From: Rhynchopus sp. YZ270_cl-10
Taxonomy: Eukaryota; Euglenozoa; Diplonemea; Diplonemida; Diplonemidae
DNA: 64,000 nt
Reading direction: 5' to 3'
NCBI GenBank assembly: GCA_964035575.1
Contig: OZ037853.1
Coordinates: 1,272,501-1,336,500 of the forward strand
The notes beneath the pieces were generated by a model. It made no database searches. It had not been told where the DNA came from and worked only from the letters and a program-made list of their open reading frames with translations. A program made the translations under genes and the position numbers. Every line of letters starts with the position of its first letter. Positions within the stretch are counted from its first letter, which is position 1. This document shows positions 32,035-41,349 of this stretch, piece by piece.

Positions 32035-33613
32035 TAAAAAGGATTATAGTGGAGCACACTCTAGGGTGGCTACAACTAATACAACCAAGTTTTCAAAAAG
32101 GAAATTATTTATTTATGTTGGTTTACCCATTACTCCCAAACCCCTCCCTTCTCACCTAGACAGCCTAGCTTCTTCTTCTTCTTTTCCCCTTCATTTTTTT
32201 TTTTTTTTTCGGGGACATGACACTTGTGACATATCTTAGGAAATCTTTTAGTATACGCGAAGACGATTCTCGTGCTCCTCACTTCTCCCCCACACTATGT
32301 CAATACAACAGGTTAGACCGTTTGGTCTGGGAGGGTTTGGGGTTTTTTCTTCTTATTTTTCTCTCAGTTCAATCTCGAACTATTTCGAGAGAATCTTTTA
32401 TATTTTTTTTTTTGATGGTGTACCTGAGTGTGGGGATGCGTTCAAGAATTAAACTCTTCCCCCCAAACCCCCTTTTTCGTCTTTGTTTTCTTTATTCAAA
32501 CGGCAAGTGGATGCGTAATAATTTTCAAAAAAAAAAAATGTGTGATCTGGGTGAGGAAGCGTTCCAACTTTTCAATATCTCACCCATTTTTTCTATTCGC
32601 GATTTTTTCCCCACCCCGTTTTTAGAATCAACAAAGTGTGTACATTAAGATTTTCAAACGGTTTTGTGTTTCACTGCGTTTTTTGTTTTTTTTCTCTCCC
32701 CTTTTTGGCAAACCTCAACGAACGTATGTTGTTCAAACCCCCCCTCCCCCACCCTCCTCCCTGAGGGTTAGATAATTATTTTTATAATATTATACCAAGG
32801 ATCGGATAAAAGAAAAGGTACTTTTAGGACCTTTGAGACTTCACAAAAGAGCAGCTGCTGCACTGCATCAGAGCTAAAGTGACAAAGAGTGAATAAAACA
32901 ATATCATAACGTACACATTCTCAAAAAGGGTGGGGTAAAACCTGCCGAACAATAAGAAAAAAAAGACTGTGTCACACAGTGAAATTTAATAGATAATAAG
33001 TCACTCCTGCTACACACATGGATGTGTGCAGTATAGTGGGAAACACATCCTCGGGTGTCTGCACTAATACAATTTGGCTGGTGTGGGAGTCTGTGTTCGA
33101 GAATCGGTGATTTTTTTTCATTTTTCTTCAAAATTTTTTTGACATATTGAAGTCGATGGGTCTCTCAAAGAATGATAGTTTGATTTTTGTTTCAAAAAAA
33201 TAAATCGAAAACAGATCTACTTTTCCCCCTCCACTCCACATACCCCCACATCTCGTCACCACCCTCTCCCTGGGGGACAACTATACACGTGGACATACAC
33301 GAATCATGCAAAGCCAATACCCACCACTACGAAGATAGCCTTTTGGCACGTTGCCCCGAGACCGCTAACGGGACATGGTTGTTTACTCAGGAAGGCTGTG
33401 CCTCATGATGACCGTTGCCTCTCCTCAACCTGTTCAGGGATGTGGTTGCTTGCTCGCCAATGTCCATAGAATGATGGCATCCTATGGCAGCATGCAGGAA
33501 CGAAGAGGTGAAATAAACACTGCATCTTTCCCTTACCTTGACCCTGCAAGGGGGGTGAAGGAAGGTGTGGAAGCAAAGCTGCAGCTCCTTATATTCAATA
33601 GAGACTGCAGCGT
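32035..33613. other. AT-rich spacer with a dispersed repeat
   Basis: Positions 32420-32535 match 45487-45600 (GAGTGTGGGGATG, then 'ttcaagaatta', CCCCCCAAACCCCC), a dispersed repeat of about 115 bp. The rest is homopolymer-rich sequence with no recognised gene. Confidence 0.5.
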
Positions 33614-34337
33614 TCCCCATCGTGTGCGGTGCTTGTCCCAGCATGGCACAATCACCAAGTGGCAGTGTGCGGTCCCTACTCAGACGAAACCACATTACAC
33701 ACACCCAACAACACCCACGTGCAGCCCTCCCACACACAACACAAAAGACCCTTTTTTGAAAATGTCGTCCCCATGTGAGGCTGCCAAGACATTCGTGGAC
33801 CTTCGTGTGGCGAAGAAGAACGACGAAGCAAAGCAGCACCTCGCAGACGACTGCGTGTGGACGGTGCCGACGATGACGGGGAGCGACACGAAGACCGGGA
33901 AGGACAACGTTGCGGCCTTCTGGGTTGAGCAGGACAAGAGTCTCCCGACAGTTGTGTCGATCGACGACTTCGAGCCGACGGGCGACAACGCGGCTGTGCG
34001 CAAGATGGTCATCAAGAAGATGATGATGAAGATCAACCTCACCCAGACCATCACCTTCAACTCCGACATGAAGGTCGTCTCCTCTGTGACCGCCAAGGCA
34101 TGAGGGGTGCGCTCATCCTGTCACGGATGGTTCTGCCTCCGTTTTATTCATATTCTTTGTTCAAATATGCGGATGTTTCTCGAGTGGTTTTGCTTATGCT
34201 TTTGGTTTCTTGGTGACTAAGCACGAGAGGCTTCGGTTCATCTTGCAAACTTTTCTGTTGTTTTCTTTTCCACGCAGCTTTGGATGATGTGCGTGTCCCT
34301 TTGCGGGCGCCTCTGTTTTCCAATATCTGCTGTTTAC
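33614..34337 (+). repeat. Segmental duplication carrying the SnoaL-like gene, copy 1
   Basis: The ~725-bp block, from GTGTGCGGTGCTTGTCCC to CCAATATCTGCTGTT, is repeated at about 50349-51079. The coding part is the most conserved. Outside the block the two loci diverge abruptly. Confidence 0.8.
33762..34103 (+). CDS. NTF2/SnoaL-like small protein, copy 1
   Basis: 113 residues starting at the ATG at 33762. A longer upstream frame is open from 33375, but the duplicate at 50497 is alignable as protein only from this ATG. The sequence has the feel of a SnoaL/NTF2-like cone fold: an N-terminal helix, then LADDCVWTVPTMTGSDTKTG, FW-containing helix, and repeated beta strands ending in SVTAKA. Such folds are small-ligand binding or enzymatic domains; no catalytic assignment is possible. 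The protein is identical to the copy at 50497 by direct comparison. It lies about 750 bases before receptor copy 3. Confidence 0.7.
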   Translation: MSSPCEAAKTFVDLRVAKKNDEAKQHLADDCVWTVPTMTGSDTKTGKDNVAAFWVEQDKSLPTVVSIDDFEPTGDNAAVRKMVIKKMMMKINLTQTITFNSDMKVVSSVTAKA

Positions 34338-34436
34338 TTTGTGCTGTGCTATTATTTTCACATGATTTTTATTGCCACTTCTTCTCTTTTCTCCACAACA
34401 AAACAAACCTCTGTGTACACAACCAGTCTCAGCACA

Positions 34437-34858
34437 GGAGGTCATTGTCGATGCAACAGAAACAGCGAAAAGAACGAAACCCCACCACCCACCCCACCTC
34501 ACTGTTTGTTGTGTGCCCACCCACCCCCACTCTCTCATTCTCCTTCACACCTTCTGTTGTTGGCTGCAGGGTACTTTGTGCTTTCATCCGTGGCTGGCAT
34601 CGTACGGTCAGTCAGAGGTGCCTGCATAGTCCATTGCAGCACCCCACAGGTGTGGGGTGCTGTCGTGTATTTTTCTCGCACTTCACCTACTCCATGGTTG
34701 CTGCCAGGGCTGGGAGGACCTGGCAACAGCATACGAAGCTCAGAAGTGGGTTTCCACAATGGATGCTTCTTCTTCTTCTCCTTCTTCCCACAACACACAA
34801 ACAGGGACAACACACCAACCTCTGTGAACAAACACAACACACATTTTCCTTCAGGAAG
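34437..34858 (+). promoter_or_regulatory. Leader of receptor copy 3 (mosaic)
   Basis: 34437-34640 matches 54243-54445 ahead of receptor copy 4. 34748-34858 matches the last ~100 bases of the leaders of copies 1 and 2, including the TTCCTTCAG acceptor-like tract. The leader is therefore a mosaic of pieces found at other receptors. The reading frame is open upstream of the ATG back to 34280, but I regard that as leader. Confidence 0.45.
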
Positions 34859-36570
34859 ATGGGATCCGGAGCGTCGAAGCCTGAAAAGGACGAGATTGCA
34901 AAGGGAATTACTGGGAAGGAGAGGCCCGTGGACGCAGTGGACAGCGTGGACGGGAGGACAATGCTGCACAGTGCCGTGCTTGCGGGGGACGTGGAGGCAG
35001 TGCGGTTTCTTGTGGAGAACGGGGCAGGGAACGTGCGTGACAGGGACGGGAAGGTGCCGCTGTGGTACTCACTGCAGCACAGGGACGCAGATGTGCGGGG
35101 GCGACTTGAGGCGGAGCTGGGGGCACATGCAGCACAGATCCTTGTGGAGGTGGAGGATGCAGTGCAGGTGTACCTCACTCACGGTGTCACCACAACAGCA
35201 TTAACATCAACAACAACAGCAACAACAGCACCAAGAACAGGTGTGGCAGTTGAACGAAGCAGTGGAGATGCAACAGCAGCACCTCTGACTCACCCTCACA
35301 TGGACATGGCGAAAGACACGAACACCTCGACTGGAGACAGGCACTTGGGAGAGGACGATCTTGACGGGGACACGGGTGCACTGTGGCACACAGACGGACG
35401 GAAGGTGGAGTTCCTGCGGAAAACAGACGACAACAACAACAAGAACAGCAATGGAGGTGAAGACCTGCTGTGCTGGCTGCGTGGTCTGCCAAAGGTGGAT
35501 CCGCCGTTGGGCTACACAGATGAACACGTGCGGCACATGGAGGCGGGGTTCCGTGTGGTGTGCAAGCGTCTGCTGGAGGACATGAGAGGACGGAGGGAGG
35601 CTGCGGGGACACGTGGTGGGCACGTGGAGGTGGAGGACTGGATGGCGGCACGCGACCCGTTTGAGCTGCTGCTGTCGGGGTTCCTGTTCACGTCTGACTG
35701 CGTGGAGTATGTGCTGGACAGCGGCGGGGATGTTGTGTGCGACGAGAAGGACGGGACACCGCAGATTGCGAAAGGGCCTGACGGGAAGCTGCGGTACATC
35801 AGACTGACGGAGCGGGCTGTGCTGGACAACCACGGGAGTGCTGCTGATGTGAAATCACAGTCGCTTGCGCTGTACATGACGATGAACACTGCGATGCGTG
35901 CTGTGGGGCAGCTGGCTGCGGTGAAGGAGTGGAAGGGGACACCTGAGAAGACAGCACCGAACGTGTTTGAGCTGTCGCCCGCACCCCCGCAGCTGCACGT
36001 GATTGCGACCTTTGCGCCGCTGATCCGTGGTCTGGACCGGCTGATTGGGAGCCGGCGGAAGCAGCTGCGGACTGTGTTCCGCGGGATCAATGTGAACGTG
36101 TCTGCGAAGTACGCGCTGAATACGCACATTGTGTGGAACTGCTTCACGTCGACAACACTGAAGCGGGATGTGGCTCGGAGCTTCATGTACGGGAAGGGGG
36201 GCACGTTCTTTGTGGTGGTGGCGAAGGAGGGTGCTGCAGACGTGAAGTTCTCGTCTGTGTATGCTTCGGAGGACGAGCTGCTGTACACAGCGAACATCGA
36301 GTACCGGGTGCAGTGGAAGCTTTCGCCGACGTTGCTGCAGATGATGGGGTTGCGCTTTGACGTGATTGTGATGCAGGAGGTGTGTTCTGGTGTGGGTACG
36401 AGTGCGGCTGAGCAGGTGGGTGCGCTGCAGGAGGTGATGGGACACACAGTCGCGTTCTTCGAGGACTACCTTGCGCAGTACGTGGAGGGGCGTGTGGGGG
36501 ACGACACACGTGTGGATGAGTCGGAGACACGTCCGCTGATGGAGGAGGTGCGGAGGTGGCTTCGTGCACG

Positions 36571-36693
36571 TGGAGGTGGAGGTGGAGGTGGAGGTGGAGG
36601 TGGAGGTGGAGGTGGAGGTGGAGGTGGAGGTGGAGGTGGAGGTGGAGGTGGAGGTGGAGGTGGAGGTGGAGGTGGAGGTGGAGGTGGAGGTGG
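36571..36693 (+). repeat. In-frame GGAGGT expansion (poly-Gly)
   Basis: About 20 hexamers encoding some 41 Gly residues at the ART-NACHT junction of receptor copy 3. The other three copies have only about 6-7 Gly at the same place. Confidence 0.95.
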
Positions 36694-36967
36694 GAAGCAG
36701 ATGTCTTCCGTGTGCACACAGGCAGCAGGGGGCACAGAGCGCAAGCCTGATGTGGAGGCGAGAGAAGAAAGACAAGGGACGTGTGGTGTGCTGTGTGTGA
36801 TCGGAGAAGGAGGGAGCGGGAAGACGTCTGCTTCGATTGCAATTCTGAGCGACCTTGCAACGTCTGCGAGGAAGAGCGAAATCACCAGCAAGCAAGACAC
36901 AACGACAAACAAGAACACAAGCGAAGATACAAACACAAACAGAAACAGCGTGGTGAGTGATGTGACT

Positions 36968-37125
36968 GCGGATGCGGATGCGGATGCGGATGCGGATGCG
37001 GATGCGGATGCGGATGCGGATGCGGATGCGGATGCGGATGCGGATGCGGATGCGGATGCGGATGCGGATGCGGATGCGGATGCGGATGCGGATGCGGATG
37101 CGGATGCGGATGCGGATGCGGATGC
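36968..37125 (+). repeat. In-frame GATGCG expansion (Asp-Ala)
   Basis: About 26 hexamers encoding an alternating Asp-Ala run in receptor copy 3. Copies 1 and 4 have a single Ala-Asp here and copy 2 two. It lies between the P-loop helix and the following strand of NACHT, in a loop already rich in Thr/Asn/Ser in all copies. Confidence 0.95.
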
Positions 37126-40100
37126 GAAGCCGTACTTCCCTGTGTTTGTGGCGCTGCCGACTGTGAAGCAGCACCTGCTTGAGAAGGGAGGGCTGGACAG
37201 GTTTGTGCTGGAGTCGTTTGCGCTGCGGGAGGCGGACCGTGCGTTCCTTGCGGAGACGTACGAGGTGGTGCTGGTGCTGGACTCGCTGGACGAGGTGGGG
37301 CTGACGCAGGAGGATGTGGGTGCTGTGGTGGCTGAGGGTGGCCTTCTGTGCCGGCACCCGTGGGTGGAGGCACACTGCAGCGTTGTTGTGACTGTGCGTG
37401 GTGAGTACCTGAAGGGTGTGGACACGTCTCCGTCTGGTGTGTGTGGGGCTGGTGTGCGTGCTCTGTACATGCAGCCGTTCACAGAGGTGGATGCGAGAAC
37501 GTACATCAAGCGTGCAAACACAGCCTGGGAGAAGGAGAAGGAACACAAAGAGGAGAAGGAGAAGGAGAAGTCAGCCCACAAGGAAGAGCGCACAGTCTTC
37601 GTGCGTGAGGAGGACGTTGAGGGACTTGTGCAGCTGCGGAACCCGTTTGTGCTGCACATGGCGTGCCACGCGCAGTGCAGCGGGAAGGCTTCTGAGGAGG
37701 TGATCTACGAGACCTACCTGGAGACGTGGACGAAGAAGGAGATGGCGTCTGGTGGAGTTGCTGTTGCTGTTGCTGGTGCTGATGCTGTTTCGGATGTGTC
37801 TTTGGAGGGTGTGGTGCGTGCAGGGGAGCTTGTTGCATGCAGGATGCTGGAGACAAACGAGTGGCAGGGGACTGTGGGTGTGGCGTCGAAGCTTCTTTAT
37901 TCGCAGCACGGTGTGTGTGAGGCTGTGCGGGATGCGTGCTTCCGCTGCCTGCCGTTCCGGATTGAGGACTTTGGGGAGGAGCGGAGTGCGTTCACGTTCC
38001 GGCACAAGTCGCTTGGGGAGCACCTTGCAGCACGGCGGCTTGCACGTGATCCAGCAGGGACACTGGGGACGCTGGTGCAGCGGAGCTTCAGCAAGGACTC
38101 GCAGCGTGTGCTTGGGTTCTTTGCGGCGCTGGTGTGTGGAAACAGTGTGCTGTACGAACGTGCCTGCACAGAGCTGCTTGCGGCTGTGAAGGCGACACGC
38201 GGCAGTGCAGGTGCAGGTGTAGTTCCTGGTGGAGATGCAGGTGTTGGTGGGGAGGGTGCTGTGACAGCAGGGTCGAATGCAGCAGCACTGCTGGCACGTG
38301 CACGCATCCCTGTGAGTAGGGAGGACCTGAGCGGGATCCGTGTGTCGAACTGCGACCTGCGTGGGTCTCTGTTTGTGGAGACGGTGCTGACGGGCGCTTC
38401 CTTCTCGAACTGCTGGCTGGAGCACACTGAGTTCAACACCTGCGACATGGGTGGCACGATGCTGCCTGACTGCTCCCTTGGCACACCACTTCCTGTACTG
38501 TATCATAATGCCTGTGATGTGACAGTGGCACCTGATGGCAGTCATGTGGTAACTGCTTGCAGTGGTTATGGCGGAAGTGTACATGTGTGGAGCATGTCTT
38601 CTGGGGAAGAAGTCATGGTCTTGGAAGGACATTCGAAGCCCATAGAGTGGCAGTAACACCTGATGGAACCCGCATAGTTTCGTGCTCCGATGACAAAACT
38701 GTGCGTGTGTGGGATATGCACACTGGGGAGGCAGTGTTCGTCTTGGATAGCCATGGATGGGATGGCATGGACGCTGTGGCAGTCACTCCCGACAGTTCTA
38801 AAGTTGTTGCAACTTCTCGTTCGAGTTACGGAGTACGTGTGTGGGATCTCTCGACGGGGAAGTTAGTGCCGGCAATGAAGTCATCTGGCATTCACAGCAT
38901 AGTTATTACGAAGGATGGAAGTCAATTACTGACATGCTCTAAGGAGGAGCTGTGCGTATGGGATCTGGTGACGGGGAAGCAGGAGATGCAGTGGCCTTGT
39001 TGTGTGAAGTATTCGCATGCACTGGCAGTCACTCCCGATGGATGCCATGTTGTTTCGTGCTGTGATAATAATGCACATCTTTGGAATCTCTCCACTGGGG
39101 CAGAGGTGATGGTGTTCCATGCCGTTGCTGAGTTGCTGGGAGTGGCAGTCACTCCCGATGGACGTCACGTGCTTGCTGGAGCCAAGAGCGGCAATGTGCA
39201 CGTTTGGAGCATTTCGACTGGGAAGGAGGTGACAGTGTTGCAAGGGCATATTGCTGAGGTGAATGCAGTAGCAGTGTCACCAGATGGATGCCACGTGGTT
39301 TCATGCTCCCAAGACAGTACTGTTCGAGTTTGGAACATCACCGGGAAGGAGACACCAGGGTTCGAAGGATTCTCAGGAGGGTCTGTGGCAGTGGCCCCTG
39401 ATGGATCTATCATTTCGTACGGTGGCAAGAGGAACTCTATCTGGAACGCATCCACCGGCAGGCAGACACAGGTAGTTCAAGCAGAAGTTAATGAGTATGG
39501 TGTTACTGCTGCAGCTGTGTACCCAGATGGCTCTCATGTAGTTTATTGCTGTTGCGACGACGCTGGCGAAAGGAGAGTGTGTGTGTGGGACGTTGCGACG
39601 GGGAAAGTGCAGCCTTTGTGCACAGATGACAGTGAGTTTGCGGTGTTCTTGCAAGGGCGTGGATTATTTAACTGGAAACTGGTCTCCCTCGCAGTGTCTC
39701 CCGATGCATCTCACGTGGTGACCTGTGCACAGTTTTCACTGAAAGGGACGGAATGCTTTTTCGATAGCTACAGTCCCACTTCGTATGTTTCACACATTTC
39801 GTATGAGTACGCCACGTATGTGTGGAGCATGCCAACCGGCAAGAAGGTGTCAGCATATGCAGGTACCGATATTTGCGACACATCTGTAGTGACTCCTGAT
39901 GGAATGCATGTGGTTTCTTGCTACCAGCGTGACGACACCGTACACATGTGGAAACTTCACACTGGAGAAGAGACGATGATGTTCAAAGGACATACTATGA
40001 ATGTCAGTGGCGTGGATGTGACTCGCGATGGATCTCGTCTTGTTTCATGCTCTTTCGACAGGACTGTGCGTGTGTGGGATGTTGCCAGCGGGAAGGAGGT

Positions 40101-40473
40101 CTTCACCTTGGAGCATGATGATTGCGTGGACAGAGTTGCACTGACACCTGATGGAGCTCACGTGGTGTCGAGTACGAAGAGCGTGAGTGTGTGGAGCATG
40201 ACCACTGGTGATAAGGTGGCAGAGATCAGGGCATATTGTGGTCTGCGCAGCGTTGCTGTGAGCCCTGATGGACGCGAAGTGGTCTGTCCTAGCTCTGACA
40301 ACACGGTGCGTGTGTGGACGATCTGCACTGGGGAAGACGGCACGATTGATGGGTTGCGGCTGAAGAGAGTGATCGGTGTCCCTGAAACAGTTCCACGTGC
40401 ATTTGACTGTCGCAATGCTGATGCTGTGGAACCTGAACTTGCGAGACGGATTCTTTGCGCTGGGAGGAAGTGA

Positions 40474-41349
40474 GCGCACTGTTCGTACTTGCTCTTTGTG
40501 TTTGCCTCTTTTCCAAGACGAATGCAGTCTGACACTGCCTCGTGCGGTGGTGCCCTCATGCCACTGCGGGTGCTTTGTGCGAGGACAGAAGAGCGGCATA
40601 TTCACACGTCTTTTCCAAGATGTGTTGCAATTACATATGTTCTTTGACCACTTGGTTTTGGGAGTGTCACACACTGCCACTTCCACATCTGTACACTATT
40701 CATTTCTGACTTTGCTTTTCCCTGGAGTTTGGGGCTTTTGCTGTTTCGTTTTACCAAGGTGGAGCGTTGAGGAATTCCACACACCTTCCATATTTTTGTG
40801 TTGAATTACACCTGCCTGCCCTGCTCCGTTGACACGGCATTGGGTGAGGCCAGCGGTCAAGCACCCACTGTACCAGAAATGAGTTTGTATTTTGTTGCTT
40901 TCACACAAAATCTAATAGTTGAAAAGCCCTCCCACACACGACACAAAAGACCCTCCAACTGCCACTTGCAACACCAGCTCCGGTCAGTTGACCACGTGGC
41001 GATGTTGTGTGATGCTCTTGCGCTGTGCTGCTGCCTTGGCGGTGCTGCTGCATACAACAGCGTGGTACTGCTCCCTGACAACGCAAGGTGTACACACGCA
41101 CCGTTCTGCGATGCCGTGTGTGTTGTGCGCCTTGGGTCTCCACCAGAACGACGCCCTGGTGCAACTGAAGCACCATGGACCTAGGCCACCAAGAAATGAA
41201 AACCCCCACTTCCCAGCCCTTTCTAAAATTGGACGCCATCACAACGTGGTCCAGGACCACTTTCACTTGTCAGTACAGCAAACCAATGCACTGAACGCAG
41301 GGTCACCTTTTTGTTTTGCTTTTGTTTTGCTTTCTTCTCTCTCCACACA
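40474..41349. other. Receptor 3 flank and spacer before mannosidase gene
   Basis: 40474-40805 is a shortened version of the receptor 3' flank. About 40805-40925 matches 60080-60190 downstream of receptor copy 4 (ACACCTGCCTGCCC and ACACAAAATCTAATA blocks). About 40925-40955 resembles the leader just before the SnoaL-like ATG. No gene is called here. The pyrimidine-rich leader of the mannosidase gene follows. Confidence 0.55.

Larger units (their letters stand above)
29763..33075 (+). repeat. Four dispersed copies of a ~52-bp repeat
   Basis: Copies near 29763-29813, 30577-30628, 32046-32098 and a weaker one at 33033-33075. Shared cores are GGAGCACACTCTAGGGTGG and ACTAATACAACCAAGTTTTC. All are in the same orientation. 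They are confined to this part of the window as far as I can see. Function unknown. Confidence 0.65.
34859..40473 (+). pseudogene. NLR-like receptor, copy 3, one frame break
   Basis: Same plan and start (MGSGASK) as copies 1 and 2. Only one Thr-rich module is present. ART R408 and the S and ExE motifs are kept, as are Walker [10 protein letters not shown] and Walker B. Two hexanucleotide expansions stand out: about 41 glycines between ART and NACHT (36571-36693) and a long Asp-Ala run after the P-loop strand (about 36968-37125). The frame is open from 34859 to 38656 and resumes in another frame to 40473; the change lies in the first WD40 repeats. This may be a disabled gene, a truncated receptor of about 1265 residues keeping ART and NACHT, or a sequencing error. 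WD40 loops are as divergent as in the other copies. Confidence 0.75.

Noticed and set aside
33375-33761. N-terminal extension of the SnoaL-like protein
   Set aside because: The duplicate at 50497 does not maintain it and it lies in diverged leader sequence.
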